Shown in pieces: positions 1 through 8,977 of a DNA stretch of 64,000 bases. The stretch lies in assembly GCF_022829285.1 (NCBI RefSeq), contig NZ_JAKSYI010000023.1, forward strand, positions 1 to 64,000. Direction: 5' to 3'. Every line of letters begins with the position of its first letter. The first letter of the stretch is position 1. Under the pieces are notes generated by a model. The model did not search any database and was not told the origin of the DNA. It worked only from the letters and a program-made list of their open reading frames with translations. The translations under genes and the position numbers were made by a program. The DNA is from Methylobacterium sp. J-078 (GTDB lineage Bacteria; Pseudomonadota; Alphaproteobacteria; Rhizobiales; Beijerinckiaceae).

Positions 1-310
1 CCGGGATGTGGCTGCCGGTGACCATCACCGCGCAGGCGCCGCGCCGGAGCGCTTCCAGGGCCAGGGCCGGCGTCGGCAGCGCGCCGCAATCGACGGCCGT
101 GAAGCCGGCTCCCGCCGCGGCGGCGGCCACCGTCGCGGCGATGCCGGGGCTGCTGTCGCGCAGGTCCCGCCCGATCACGACGGTGCGGCCGGTGCCGGTC
201 GTCGCCGCGATGGAGCGGAAGAAGGCGCTCGCATAAGCGTAGCTCGGCCACCCCACGAGGTCCGTCACCAGCCCACGCAGACCGCTCGTCCCGAATTTCA
301 AGCTGCTCAT
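1..310 (-). CDS. Phosphohexomutase (phosphomannomutase/phosphoglucomutase family), N-terminal part
   Basis: The first 103 residues of an alpha-D-phosphohexomutase; the gene runs off the left edge of the window. It opens with GTSGLRG, the usual N-terminal substrate-contact motif, followed by GRDLRDSSP and then VMVTGSHIP. The last holds the active-site phosphoserine loop (TxSHxP), with Ser near residue 100. The family interconverts hexose-6- and hexose-1-phosphates for exopolysaccharide, LPS or glycogen precursors in the cytoplasm. Whether the substrate is mannose, glucose or glucosamine phosphate cannot be told from this fragment. The ATG at 310 gives the canonical short N-terminus before GTSGLRG. 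Confidence 0.85.
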   Translation of the reverse strand, partial: MSSLKFGTSGLRGLVTDLVGWPSYAYASAFFRSIAATTGTGRTVVIGRDLRDSSPGIAATVAAAAAGAGFTAVDCGALPTPALALEALRRGACAVMVTGSHIP

Positions 311-478
311 GAGATGTCCTGTGAGAGGGGCGCGACGCGGTGCCGGGGAAGCGTCGGCAGCGCTTCTATAAAGGGCTGCCGGATTCTCCAAATGTTTGCC
401 CGTTCGTCGTATGAAGTCTCGGGTCGACACCGAACCGGCCTCCACCGAGGCAGTTCGAGACCATCGCCCGGAGGTGCC

Positions 479-705
479 ATGCGACAATCGCTGGGGATCG
501 GCTGACCACGCGGGACAGGGCGCGTGAAGCCTGTTTCCTGAACGGGCGGGAGCCGGACGAGTTGGTGGCCGGCGTCATCGTCGATGCCGCCGGCCGGCGG
601 CACTGGTGTCGGAAGGCGCGCTGGCGTTGGTACGCCGATGCGGTGACGACTGCGACCCCCGCGCCGGTCGAACATCAGGACAACGGGCTGGGTGTCGAGG
701 TGTGA
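479..705 (+). pseudogene. Small cytoplasmic protein gene with a probable single-base frameshift
   Basis: A strong ribosome binding site (GGAGG, 471-475 region) precedes an ATG at 479, but that frame stops after 8 codons. A neighbouring frame is open from about 415 to a TGA at 703-705 and encodes a protein-like sequence (DRAREACFLNGREPDELV, then RRHWCRKARWRWYADAV) with no usable start of its own. Adding one G to the GGGG run at 493-496 joins the ATG to this frame and gives about 75 residues. Either the gene has a real deletion in a homopolymer or the sequence has an error there. I recognise no family with certainty; short Trp/Arg-rich proteins of this look are frequent in Methylobacterium (recollection, not searched). 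Confidence 0.45.
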
Positions 706-905
706 GACCCGGTCATGGGATGTTGACGAGCCCCTGAGCGAGGCGGCGATGTCTCACGCGATGCGGGTGTTCCGATCGTAGGTGACACTGACACGGGCGT
801 GTCCGTCGCGGGCGCGGGACGAGAGGCTATCCAGCATTCCGGTCCGCCGCCGTCGAGCCTGCGGCCATCCGATCCGGCCGCGACCAGTCCGGTGCCGGTC
901 GTGCC

Positions 906-1340
906 TCAAGATGCCGCCACCACCGTCAGCAGCGTCCCCTCCACCCCCGTCACCCGCACCCGCGCGCCCAGCGGTGCGTCCGGGCCGGTGACGCGCCAGA
1001 GGGTGTCGTTGACGCGGATATGCCCTTCGCCCGCCACGATCGGGGCCGCGAGCGGGTAGTCGCGCCCCACCAGCCCCTGGGCGCCCTGGTTCAGGGTGTT
1101 CGCCGCCCGGCTCCGCCGGCTCGCCACCACGGCGAACAGCACGGAGAGGATGCCGAAGAGCAGGATCTGGCCCTGCCAGGGCATCGGCACGAGGAGGATC
1201 TGCAGCCCCGTGACCAGGGCGGCGAGGCCGAGCCAGAGCAGGAACACGCCGGAGGCGACGAGCTCCGTCCCCATCAGCACGAGACCGATCAGGATCCAGG
1301 TCCAGGCGGGTCCGATCGCCTCCACGAACGACGCGATCAT
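906..1340 (-). CDS. NfeD-like membrane protein
   Basis: A 144-residue protein with three to four hydrophobic helices in the first 75 residues (WTWILIGLVLMGTELV, LLWLGLAALVTGL, ILLFGILSVLFAVVA). A C-terminal OB-fold-like beta domain follows (GLVGRDYPLAAPIVAGEG, then RVTGVEGTLL). This is the short NfeD form without the ClpP-like protease domain. NfeD proteins partner with SPFH/stomatin proteins in membrane-domain organisation or quality control. The ATG at 1340 overlaps the stop of the upstream SPFH gene by 4 bases (ATGA), so the two are almost certainly co-translated. Confidence 0.88.
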   Translation of the reverse strand: MIASFVEAIGPAWTWILIGLVLMGTELVASGVFLLWLGLAALVTGLQILLVPMPWQGQILLFGILSVLFAVVASRRSRAANTLNQGAQGLVGRDYPLAAPIVAGEGHIRVNDTLWRVTGPDAPLGARVRVTGVEGTLLTVVAAS

Positions 1341-2317
1341 CGGGCGCCGCCCCCGACATTCGGCGGCAATCCGCTGCTCTTGCGGGCCGGCGCGCCCTCG
1401 CCGAAGACGCTGCGGGTGATCTCGGCGATGCCGCCGAGCGTGCCGGCGAGCGCGGCCGCCTCGATCGGCACCACCACCACGCGCTGGTTCGGGGCCGTGG
1501 CGATGGCCTTGACCGCCTCCACGTACTTCTCGGCCACGAGGAAGTTCGCCGCCGCGATGTCGCCCTTGGCGATGGCCTCGCTCACGAGCTGGGTCGCGCG
1601 CGCCTCGGCCTCGGCTCCGCGCTCGCGGGCCTCCGCATCGCGGAACGCCGCCTCCTTGCGGCCCTCCGCCTCCAGGATGGCGGATTGCTTGCGCCCCTCC
1701 GCGCGCAGGATCTCCGCCTGCCGGTGCCCCTCGGCCTCCAGCACGGAGGCGCGCTTCTCGCGCTCGGCCTTCATCTGGCGGGCCATGGCGCCGGCGAGGT
1801 CGGCGGGGGGCACGATGTCCTTGATCTCGATGCGGGTCATCTTCACGCCCCAGGGCGAGGCCGCCGCATCCATCACCCGCAGCAGGCGCTCGTTGATCTC
1901 GTCGCGGTGCGAGAGCAGCTGGTCGAGGTCCATCGAGCCGACGACCGTGCGGATGTTCGTCATGGTCAGCGTCATCACCGCGACCTCGAGCTTCGAGACC
2001 TCGTAGGAGGCCCGCGCCGCGTCGAGCACCTGGTAGAACACCACCGCGTCGATCCGGACCCCGGCATTGTCGCGGGTGAAAGCCTCCTGGCTCGGCACGT
2101 CGATGACCTGCTCCATCACGTTCACCCGCCGGCCGATCCGCTCGACGTAGGGCGCGATGAGGCCGAGCCCGGATTCTAGGCTGCGATGGTACTTGCCGAA
2201 GCGCTCCACCGTGTAGACGTGGCCCTGCGGCACGATGTTGATGCCGATGGCGAGCGTCACCACCACGAGGGCCACCAGCACCACGGCCGCCACGCTCACA
2301 CCCACGGATAGATCCAT
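1337..2317 (-). CDS. SPFH/stomatin (slipin, QmcA-like) membrane protein
   Basis: A 326-residue protein with one N-terminal transmembrane helix (about residues 7-28) and then the SPFH/Band 7 domain (NIVPQGHVYTVERFGKYHRS, VPSQEAFTRDNAGVRIDAVV, LRVMDAAASPWGVKMTRIEI). A long Ala/Glu/Arg-rich coiled coil follows (about 190-260), with repeated EAEGRKQ-type heptads. Family members oligomerise into membrane rings or cages and cooperate with NfeD partners, which matches the overlapping downstream gene. The ATG at 2317 gives the expected short cytosolic or periplasmic tail before the helix. Confidence 0.92.
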   Translation of the reverse strand: MDLSVGVSVAAVVLVALVVVTLAIGINIVPQGHVYTVERFGKYHRSLESGLGLIAPYVERIGRRVNVMEQVIDVPSQEAFTRDNAGVRIDAVVFYQVLDAARASYEVSKLEVAVMTLTMTNIRTVVGSMDLDQLLSHRDEINERLLRVMDAAASPWGVKMTRIEIKDIVPPADLAGAMARQMKAEREKRASVLEAEGHRQAEILRAEGRKQSAILEAEGRKEAAFRDAEARERGAEAEARATQLVSEAIAKGDIAAANFLVAEKYVEAVKAIATAPNQRVVVVPIEAAALAGTLGGIAEITRSVFGEGAPARKSSGLPPNVGGGAR

Positions 2318-2452
2318 GCTCCGAGCCCCCGATGCCCCGAATCCCGATATCCGTGGGCATTGACACCGGCGGGCGGGGCGGATGCAAGCGGCGGGCGGCC
2401 CCCGTGCGGGATAGCGTTGCCGCTTGGTGTCGGGTCGTGCGCGGCGCCGCCC

Positions 2453-3826
2453 TCAGCGCGCCCAGACGCCGAGGCGCTCGGCGCGGGCATGGTCTTCGGC
2501 CGCCACGAGGTCGGGCGTCGCCTCCGGCGAGGCGCGGCCGCCGCCGTTGAACAGCACCACCTCGGAGAGGTCGCGCCCGTCCACCGCGCAGAGCCGGGCC
2601 TCGCTGCCCGCCACAGGCCGGCAGGTCACGGTGCGCCCGGCCAGGTAGCGGGTGAGTTCGTCGGCTTGGCCCCCGCGCACCCATTCGACCCCGAACAGCC
2701 GCACCAGCTTGCCGGCGACGCGCAGGGTCGCGGTGTCGATGACCTCCACCGGACCGGTGAGTTCGTTGGCGCGGGCGGGCTTGGGCTGATTCTCCTCGGG
2801 CAGGGCCGGGCTCATGTCGGGCGCGCTCGGCGGATTCCCGGCGGCGGCCGGCGGCTGGACCTGCGCCTGGCTCCGGGTCTCGGGTGCGGACGCCTCCTCC
2901 TCGGTGCCGTTCCGGCCGCCGATGGCCGTCACGAGGGCGACGAGGGCGACGCCGCCGAGGATGAGGCCGAGGGGGAGCGCACGGCGGGAGAGGGCATCGC
3001 GCAGGGTGTTACGGTCGCGGGCGACGTCGCGCAGCCGCGAGGTGGTGTCGGCGATCCGGCCGCGCGCGTAGCCGCTGAGACCGCGCGTGCCCTCCCGCAG
3101 GCGATCCAGGGCGCGCGCGGACCGGCCCGGCTCGGCCGGGGCGCGGGCCTCGAGGGGCGCGGCCGCAGGATCGGAGACGGCCGCCCGCTGCGGCCTCAAG
3201 GCGGCCGCCCGCTCGGAGATCGCGGTGGATATGGCCTGGGCCGTCGTCCGGCCGCGCGTGAGCGAGCGCGCCACGAGGGAACGGGCCACGACCGACTGCG
3301 CCCCGACGAAGCGCGCGGTCGCCACACTGAAATCCTCCGCCGGCACGGGCTCGGCCTGGGGCGCGGGCGCGGGCTCCGGCTCGGGCGGCGGCGGCAGGAA
3401 CAGGGCGGGGTGCCGGTCCCGCAGCTCAGCGAAGAGGGCTTCGATCGGCATCGGCACCGTCCGGCCATCGACCTCGGTGAGGAGGCGCGGGGCGCCCGCG
3501 CGATCGACCACGCGGTAGAACGGTGCCTCCGTCAGGGGCGCGAGGGACGCTTCCGCCAGGAGGCTGAGCGTGCGCTCGGCCACGGGATACGCGTTCTGCC
3601 GGGCGATCTCCTCCGCGATCCGCGCCCGCAGGGCATCGCGACCGGCCGCCGGCGCAGCTTGGTCCCCCTCGTGGGCGGCGGGCGGGGGTGAAGTCCGATC
3701 ATCCAAGACGCGGGACGCTTCCAAGCTGCGAGGCACTTCCAAGACGCGAGGCACTTCCAAGACGTACGCCACTCCGGACCCGGCGTGACGACCGCGCCGG
3801 GCCGAAGCCACGCACCACGATGTCAC
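2453..3826 (-). CDS. Membrane-anchored protein with C-terminal thermonuclease-like domain
   Basis: A 457-residue protein. The N-terminal third is Pro/Ala/Glu-rich and includes a hexapeptide repeat (VLEVPR type) coded by an 18-bp tandem repeat. One transmembrane segment lies near residues 292-310 (LPLGLILGGVALVALVTAI). The C-terminal ~100 residues resemble a staphylococcal nuclease fold (VIDTATLRVAGKLVRLFGV, then CAVDGRDLSEVVLFNGGG and AERLGVWA). The usual catalytic Asp/Glu cluster after the RLxGV strand is not visible (it reads GVEWVRGGQADEL), so nuclease activity is doubtful. The GTG start at 3826 overlaps the preceding gene's stop (GTGA), which supports it despite the low-complexity N-terminus. 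Confidence 0.7.
   Translation of the reverse strand: MTSWCVASARRGRHAGSGVAYVLEVPRVLEVPRSLEASRVLDDRTSPPPAAHEGDQAAPAAGRDALRARIAEEIARQNAYPVAERTLSLLAEASLAPLTEAPFYRVVDRAGAPRLLTEVDGRTVPMPIEALFAELRDRHPALFLPPPPEPEPAPAPQAEPVPAEDFSVATARFVGAQSVVARSLVARSLTRGRTTAQAISTAISERAAALRPQRAAVSDPAAAPLEARAPAEPGRSARALDRLREGTRGLSGYARGRIADTTSRLRDVARDRNTLRDALSRRALPLGLILGGVALVALVTAIGGRNGTEEEASAPETRSQAQVQPPAAAGNPPSAPDMSPALPEENQPKPARANELTGPVEVIDTATLRVAGKLVRLFGVEWVRGGQADELTRYLAGRTVTCRPVAGSEARLCAVDGRDLSEVVLFNGGGRASPEATPDLVAAEDHARAERLGVWAR
3703..3770. repeat. 18-bp tandem repeat, about 3.8 copies, in the 5' coding region
   Basis: Units start at 3703, 3721, 3739 and 3757, each beginning CCAAG; units two and three differ at only two bases. 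The repeat keeps the reading frame of the minus-strand gene and encodes the VLEVPR-like hexapeptides. Confidence 0.85.
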
Positions 3827-4710
3827 GCACCACGTTGACGACCCGCTATAGCGCTCAGCGCGCCGGCGCCATAGCGGCGCAGGACGCGACTGGATTCGGC
3901 GACGATGACCGGGCGCGGTCCGGCGAAGCTGATGGTGAGGGTCAGCTCGGAAACGCCCTGCGAGCGCGCACCGCGGGCCGGGTTGTCGGCGCGAAAGTCG
4001 AACGTGGTCCGCACGATGCAGGTCGCGGTCGCGGCGTTGCAGGCCGTGCGGGTGGCGCCCCCCTGGGCTTCGTAGCGTCGCTCGGGCCAGCGCCGGACGA
4101 ATCGGCGCTTCTCCGCCATGAGGGCGGCGAGGGACAGGCTGCGGCCGTGGAACTGGACGCGCTCGGCGTAGAACCGGGGCGCGGCCGCGACCATGCCGTC
4201 GCCGGAGCCGGAGACGCTGTCGAGGTAGGTGTCGGTGAGGCGGGTCGCGGCGATGGCCCAGGCCGGGAAGTTCGACTCGGACGCGGTGGACGGTGCCATG
4301 GCGGGTGTGCGCGCGATGCGGGGGTGGACGCGCAGGTGCTCGGACGCCGCCTCTTCACGCGATCCTGCGCCGCGCCGGGTCTCGGGAGCCGGGGTGGCGA
4401 GACGGCGCCGGTGCACGGCCATGGGCCGCTCGGGGCGGGCCGTCTCCTTGGCGGCTTCCTGGGTCGCCTCCTTGACCGGCGGGGTCTCGGCCAGGGCGTT
4501 CGGCTGGGAGGATTTCGGTTGGGGCGCCTCGGCGGCCGGGCGGGCGGGGGGCGCCTTCTCGGGCGCCGGTGCCTCGGTCGGCTGGCGCGCCGGAGGATCG
4601 ACCCAGCCCGGACGCGTCTGGGCCTGCGCGAGCCCCGCCGACAGGGCGAGACCGACCAGGGCGGTCGAGCAGGGCAGTCGGAGGCCGTCGAAGCGGGAGC
4701 CGTGGCGCAT
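3823..4710 (-). CDS. Secreted protein of unknown function with Pro/Ala-rich linker
   Basis: A 295-residue protein with a likely Sec signal peptide (hydrophobic LPCSTALVGLALSAGLAQA, cleavage after AQA). A Pro/Ala/Glu-rich linker spans about residues 35-130. A globular C-terminal domain (about 145-290) contains FYAERVQFHGRSLSLAALMAEK, a Cys pair (TACNAATATCIV) and antiparallel-strand-like stretches. The C-terminal domain resembles SnoaL/NTF2-like folds in strand order, but this is only a guess. It is translationally coupled (GTGA overlap) to the thermonuclease-like membrane protein, so the two may act in the same envelope process. Confidence 0.7.
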   Translation of the reverse strand: MRHGSRFDGLRLPCSTALVGLALSAGLAQAQTRPGWVDPPARQPTEAPAPEKAPPARPAAEAPQPKSSQPNALAETPPVKEATQEAAKETARPERPMAVHRRRLATPAPETRRGAGSREEAASEHLRVHPRIARTPAMAPSTASESNFPAWAIAATRLTDTYLDSVSGSGDGMVAAAPRFYAERVQFHGRSLSLAALMAEKRRFVRRWPERRYEAQGGATRTACNAATATCIVRTTFDFRADNPARGARSQGVSELTLTISFAGPRPVIVAESSRVLRRYGAGALSAIAGRQRGA

Positions 4711-5102
4711 GGCACATCACCGGGGTCGCGGCCAGGTTTCGGGATGGAAATGCGGTGTCGGACCGATCGACCGAAGAGAAACGTCGTCCGGCCTCGCTAA
4801 GTTTCCCTGAATCGTGCCGGGTTCCGCAGCCATTGGAGGGAATGTGGGAATAGCGGGCCGGTGTGTCCGCGCGGGCATTGTCATCCGCACGGGCATTGTC
4901 ACCCGCGCGACCCTTGTCATTGCCAAGCCTGCGCCCAACTTGTGGTGCTTCGGGTCCGGGCCCCTCTGGCGGTCGAGGCGTTGACCGTGATGTCGGACCC
5001 TTCCATGCCTTTGCGCTGACGCGGCGCGAGTGCACCGGAGGGTTGAGACCCCATGCTTCATCGTTGCTTCCCGCTGTCCCCGTCCACCCCTGGAGCGTCG
5101 CG
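4711..5102. other. 392-bp intergenic region between divergent genes
   Basis: It separates the secreted protein gene (minus strand) from the lipid kinase gene (plus strand) and should hold both promoters. The only clear structure is a three-unit 18-bp tandem repeat at 4868-4921. I see no RNA gene or convincing protein-coding frame. Confidence 0.5.
4868..4921. repeat. Three imperfect 18-bp tandem repeats
   Basis: Units occupy 4868-4885, 4886-4903 and 4904-4921, each of the form CGCxCGxxCxTTGTCAYY. Units one and two differ at two bases; unit three has diverged further. It lies about 180 bp upstream of the lipid kinase start. Confidence 0.8.
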
Positions 5103-6038
5103 ATGAGCGCCGCGCCGCAGGGTGCTCCACGTAAGGCCCTCCTCCTCGTCAATCCGAAGGCCCGCAACGGCGGCTTCTCCCTGGAGGAGGTGCGCAACGT
5201 CCTGCGCCAGGGGGGCATCACGCCCTTCGAGCCGGAGGGCGATGCCGACTGCACCGCCGTGATCAAGCGCCACGCGCAGGGCTGCGACCTCGTCATCCTG
5301 GGGGGCGGCGACGGCACCCTGAACGCGGCGGCGCCCGCCCTGGTCGAGACCGGCCTGCCGCTCGGCATCCTGCCCCTCGGCACCGCCAACGACCTCGCCC
5401 GGTCCCTCGGCCTGCCGGTGGACCCGGTGGAGGCGGCCCGCCTCATCACCACCGAGGAGGCCCGGCCGGCCGATCTCGGCTGCGTCAACGGACACTACTA
5501 CTTCAACGTGGCCAGCATCGGCTTCTCGGCCGATCTCGCCGGCGACCTCACGGCGGAGTCGAAGAAGACCTGGGGCACCCTCGGCTACGGCATCGCCGCC
5601 ATCCGGGTGCTGCGGCGGATGCGGCCGTTCACGGTCTATATCGAGCACGACGGACAGACCGAGACCGTGCGCACCATCCAGGTCTCGGTGGGGAACGGGC
5701 GCCATTACGGCGGCGGCATGACCGTGGAGGAGACCGCGACCGTCGACGACGGCAAGCTCGATTTCTACAGCCTGGAGGTCGCCCATTGGTGGCGCCTGTT
5801 GATGCTGCTGCCCGCCCTGCGCAAGGGGACCCAGGGCAAGGCCGCCGACGTGCGCGCCTTCAGCACCACGGAGATCGTCGTCAAGACCAAGAAGCCGCGC
5901 CCGGTCAACACCGACGGCGAACTCTCGACCTACACCCCGGCGCACTTCAAGGTTCTGCCGAAGGCCGTGCGGATCATCAGCCCGGCCCCGGCCGCGCGGC
6001 CCGGCGTGGCCGCCGCCGCGCCAGCCTCGGCCGGCTGA
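5103..6038 (+). CDS. Lipid kinase, diacylglycerol kinase (YegS/DgkB) family
   Basis: A 311-residue ATP-dependent kinase of the DAGK catalytic family. Visible motifs are [11 protein letters not shown] near the N-terminus, the glycine-rich nucleotide loop LGGGDGTLN (about residues 66-74), and [14 protein letters not shown], which is diagnostic for this fold. The C-terminal beta-sandwich contains [11 protein letters not shown] and NTDGEL. The family phosphorylates diacylglycerol, phosphatidylglycerol or sphingosine-like lipids at the inner membrane; the substrate here is unknown. The ATG at 5103 sits just after a short spacer from GGAGCG. The tail after residue 295 is Ala/Pro-rich and probably disordered. 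The next gene (TerC) lies 104 bp downstream on the same strand. Confidence 0.88.
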   Translation: MSAAPQGAPRKALLLVNPKARNGGFSLEEVRNVLRQGGITPFEPEGDADCTAVIKRHAQGCDLVILGGGDGTLNAAAPALVETGLPLGILPLGTANDLARSLGLPVDPVEAARLITTEEARPADLGCVNGHYYFNVASIGFSADLAGDLTAESKKTWGTLGYGIAAIRVLRRMRPFTVYIEHDGQTETVRTIQVSVGNGRHYGGGMTVEETATVDDGKLDFYSLEVAHWWRLLMLLPALRKGTQGKAADVRAFSTTEIVVKTKKPRPVNTDGELSTYTPAHFKVLPKAVRIISPAPAARPGVAAAAPASAG

Positions 6039-6142
6039 GGGGCCAGCGCCGGCCCCCTTTTCGCTTCGCCCTCTCCCTTCCGCTCGACCCGCCTTCGGAC
6101 TGCGCTCCGAAGGTCGGTCCCGTCTCCTGGAACGAGGTCCAC

Positions 6143-6892
6143 GTGGACAGCCTGCTTCAACTCGCCAACAACCCCACCGCCTGGGCGGCCCTCGCCACCC
6201 TCGTGGTGATGGAGGTCGTGCTCGGCATCGACAACCTCATCTTCATCTCGATCATCACCAACAAGCTGCCGCCGGAGAACCAGCAGAGCGCCCGGCGCAT
6301 CGGCATCGGCCTCGCCCTCGTCCTGCGCCTGGGACTGCTCGCCACCATCGCCTACATCGTCGCGCTGACGCAGCCGGTCTTCGCGGTGTTCGGCAAGGCC
6401 TTCTCCTGGCGCGATCTCATCCTCATCGCGGGCGGCCTGTTCCTGCTCTGGAAGGCCACCAAGGAGATCCATCACAGCGTCGACCCGTCCTCCAAGGAGG
6501 CCGATGCCGGCGGGATGCGGCTCGGTTTCGCGGCGGCCATCGGCCAGATCCTCGTCCTCGACCTCGTCTTCTCCATCGACAGCATCATCACGGCGGTGGG
6601 CATGACGGAGCACGTGCCGATCATGGTGATCGCCGTGGTCGCGGCCGTGACCGTGATGCTGCTCGCCGCCGACCCGCTCTCCCGCTTCATCGCTGCGAAC
6701 CCGACCGTGGTGATGCTGGCGCTGGGCTTCCTCATCATGATCGGCATGACGCTGATCGCGGAAGGTTTCGGGGCGCACGTGCCGAAGGGCTACATCTACA
6801 CCGCCATGGCCTTCTCGGCCGGCGTCGAGGGCCTGAACATCCTGGCGCGCCGGCGCAAGCGCGGACAGGCCGGAGCCGCGACCAAGTCCTGA
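6143..6892 (+). CDS. TerC family integral membrane protein
   Basis: A 249-residue protein with seven hydrophobic segments. It carries the two TerC signature acidic motifs, LGIDNLIF (Asp30) and FSIDSII (Asp146), in helices that probably bind or pass a divalent cation. TerC/Alx proteins are linked to manganese export and metal loading of secreted proteins. The start is GTG at 6143, chosen because GAGG lies about 8 bases upstream and the first helix follows directly. A C-terminal basic tail (RRRKRG) should face the cytosol. A stem-loop terminator follows at 6945-6972. Confidence 0.9.
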   Translation: MDSLLQLANNPTAWAALATLVVMEVVLGIDNLIFISIITNKLPPENQQSARRIGIGLALVLRLGLLATIAYIVALTQPVFAVFGKAFSWRDLILIAGGLFLLWKATKEIHHSVDPSSKEADAGGMRLGFAAAIGQILVLDLVFSIDSIITAVGMTEHVPIMVIAVVAAVTVMLLAADPLSRFIAANPTVVMLALGFLIMIGMTLIAEGFGAHVPKGYIYTAMAFSAGVEGLNILARRRKRGQAGAATKS

Positions 6893-6944
6893 CGGGGGCT
6901 CCGCCCCCAACCGGACGTGGTTAACGTTTTCACGGGAAAACAAA

Positions 6945-6972
6945 GGGCTCGACCGGGAAACCGGCCGAGCCC
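6945..6972 (+). terminator. Stem-loop terminator after the TerC gene
   Basis: Arms 6945-6956 and 6961-6972 pair over 12 positions with one A-C mismatch around a GAAA loop, and TTAT follows. A smaller GGGGGC/GCCCCC hairpin at 6894-6908 lies directly after the stop codon. The convergent acid phosphatase gene ends at 7068, so the structure may serve both directions. Confidence 0.75.
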
Positions 6973-7067
6973 TTATCTCAAGGCCCCGAACTCTTCGTTC
7001 GGGGGCGGGATGCGTTGGCGGGATCCGTTGGAAGGGGCGGTGATTCCCCGGCGACCTGGCCAAAGGC

Positions 7068-7913
7068 TTACAGGATGGGCTCGCGGGCGGCGGCCTCCTC
7101 GCGGGCGCAGACGGCCTGGTCCGGCGCCGTGCCCCCATTCGTGACCAGCTTGCCCAGTTCCGCCCGCGCCTTCTCGAGATCGGCGCGGAAGGCCGAATCG
7201 CCCTGCAGGGCGGCGTAGACGGCGCTGGCGGCGGTGCGGCCGGCCTCGATGTCGCTGACCCAGTGCAGGCCGCAGACGACACGGCTCTCGCCGTAGGACC
7301 GGGCCCGCACGAAGAACTGCGTGGCCTTCTCGGGCATGAGCGCGGCCATGATCGCCGCGTAGGTCCAGGCCTGGGTCGCGTGGCTCGAGGGGAAGCTGAA
7401 GGCGTTGCCCAGTTCGGAGGTCCGCATGACGCAGATCTCCGCGTCGTTGCCCACGAAGGGGCGCAGGCGACGGTAGTGCAGCTTGGGTGCCCGGGTCGCG
7501 CGCGCGATGTCGAGGCGGGCGCGCTCCAGGAGGGTCATCAGGGCCGGCGCCCGTGACTGGTCGATCCGTTGGCCGATGACGCAGGCGAAATCGTCGAGGA
7601 TGGCCGAGGCGCCGTCCGCCACGTCGGTGGTGGCCAAGGCCCAGCGCGGGCCGCCCTTCAAGGAGCGGGTGGCGTTGAAGGCGGCCTTGTCGGCAGCCTC
7701 CGCCGCCGATTGTCCCCGGGGCGGCGGGCTCAGGATGGCGACGGTGTCGGGAGCCTGGGCATCCGTGAGATAGGGTGCGCGGGCCGGCTTGCCCGGCGTC
7801 AGGGGCGCCACCCCGACGGCCGGCGCGGCGGCCGGCTTCTGCGCGGCATCCTGTGCCACGGCCGCCAGGGGCGAGGCGGCGAGGAACGTCAGGACGAGGG
7901 TCAGGCGGGCCAT
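7068..7913 (-). CDS. Class A nonspecific acid phosphatase (PhoN-like, PAP2 superfamily), periplasmic
   Basis: A 281-residue protein with a Sec signal peptide (LTLVLTFLAASPLAAVAQ, cleavage near residue 21). It shows the full bacterial class A acid phosphatase signature. K144 is spaced six residues before R151-P152, PSSH lies at 175-178, and S210-R211 are followed by H217 and D221. These residues bind phosphate and form the phosphohistidine intermediate (family knowledge). Expected function: hydrolysis of organic phosphomonoesters in the periplasm. The ATG at 7913 gives a normal signal peptide; the frame is open upstream but without one. It is a single gene, facing the TerC gene tail to tail. 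Confidence 0.9.
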   Translation of the reverse strand: MARLTLVLTFLAASPLAAVAQDAAQKPAAAPAVGVAPLTPGKPARAPYLTDAQAPDTVAILSPPPRGQSAAEAADKAAFNATRSLKGGPRWALATTDVADGASAILDDFACVIGQRIDQSRAPALMTLLERARLDIARATRAPKLHYRRLRPFVGNDAEICVMRTSELGNAFSFPSSHATQAWTYAAIMAALMPEKATQFFVRARSYGESRVVCGLHWVSDIEAGRTAASAVYAALQGDSAFRADLEKARAELGKLVTNGGTAPDQAVCAREEAAAREPIL

Positions 7914-8072
7914 CGGCGTCTCGGGATCAGAGTTGAGCAAAGAGCATGTGCCTCGAGAGCGTAACACCCTCTTGCAACAGGCATATGGCATTCCTGATCT
8001 GAACGCGGCCCGACTTGATTTCGCTCCCGTTCCAAAGGCCCGGCTTTGTCACCGCACTTCGGTGACGCGACC

Positions 8073-8864
8073 TCAGAGCTTCTGGACGCCCTGCCCGGCG
8101 AGCCGGCGCGCGGCATCCCCGAGACCCGTATGGTCGCGGCCCCCGCTCAGGGCATAGGCGGTGTGGGCGGCGGTCCAGTAGGCGGTCTCGCCGTCGCCCG
8201 GGCTGGTGACCTCGCTCGGGGAACCGGCCATGGCCGACCCGCGGGTGGCGAAGAGCGAGACCTCCCCGAGGGCGCCGGCATCGATCACGACCTCGACGCC
8301 GGCCCCGTTCCGGGCCGGGACGATCTGCACGTCGCGCACGATCCAGTCCGCCGGCAGGTCCGGCAGGGTGATGCCGGTGGCGGCACTGATGCCGTCGCGG
8401 TCGTAGGACCCCACCAGTCCGCGCTGGGACGCAATGCGGGCACGGACCTGCGCGGCCTCACGGGCGTGGCGGGCATCGGCGACGAGGGCCGGATCGACGG
8501 ACGCGGCGAAGGTATCGGGCACGCCGAGGAACGGTCCGTCCGAATGGGCGAGCCAGCCGGTTCCCACCAGGAGCGCGATGACGGCGGCCCGGCGCAGGCG
8601 GTCACCGAACCGGCGCCAGGCGAGGTTGCGGTCGAGACGTCGCGCCGCGACGCGGTTGCGCTCCGGGCCGGGACTGGGCAGCGCGGCGAAGGCCTGGCGC
8701 AGGGCGTCCCGGTCGTGGAGCTCGGCCATGATCAGCGCGGCGGTCTCGGGGTGGCGCGCGAGATGCGCTTCCACGTCGAGGCGGCGAAGGCCCTCGAGCT
8801 GCCCATCGACATAGGCGGTGAGGTCGTTCTCGGTGATCGGATCGATCATCGCTGTCGGTTCCAT
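8073..8864 (-). CDS. Anti-sigma factor, membrane-anchored, partner of the upstream ECF sigma factor
   Basis: A 263-residue protein. The first ~70 residues have the anti-sigma domain look (ENDLTAYVDGQLEGLRRLDVEAHLARHPE), here without the zinc-binding His-Cys-Cys set. A single transmembrane helix follows (AAVIALLVGTGWLAHS, about 103-118) and then a periplasmic sensor-like domain ending LAGQGVQKL. It lies 113 bp downstream of an ECF sigma gene on the same strand, the classic order. GGAG lies 8-12 bases upstream of the ATG at 8864; an in-frame ATG at 8849 is the alternative. It presumably sequesters the sigma factor until an envelope stress signal arrives (inference). Confidence 0.85.
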   Translation of the reverse strand: MEPTAMIDPITENDLTAYVDGQLEGLRRLDVEAHLARHPETAALIMAELHDRDALRQAFAALPSPGPERNRVAARRLDRNLAWRRFGDRLRRAAVIALLVGTGWLAHSDGPFLGVPDTFAASVDPALVADARHAREAAQVRARIASQRGLVGSYDRDGISAATGITLPDLPADWIVRDVQIVPARNGAGVEVVIDAGALGEVSLFATRGSAMAGSPSEVTSPGDGETAYWTAAHTAYALSGGRDHTGLGDAARRLAGQGVQKL

Positions 8865-8977
8865 GGCGTCGGCTCCGGTCAGATACAGGGGGCGCGTCCC
8901 CGGACAAGGAGTCCCGGCCGCGCTTCGGGGATGATCCGGCCCTGTCGGTCCTGGTCCGCCCCGGAATTCATGCGATG

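Noticed and set aside
8-505. 165-codon plus-strand frame over the phosphohexomutase gene
   Set aside because: Shadow of the minus-strand gene in its first part; only its last codons coincide with the frameshifted small gene start.
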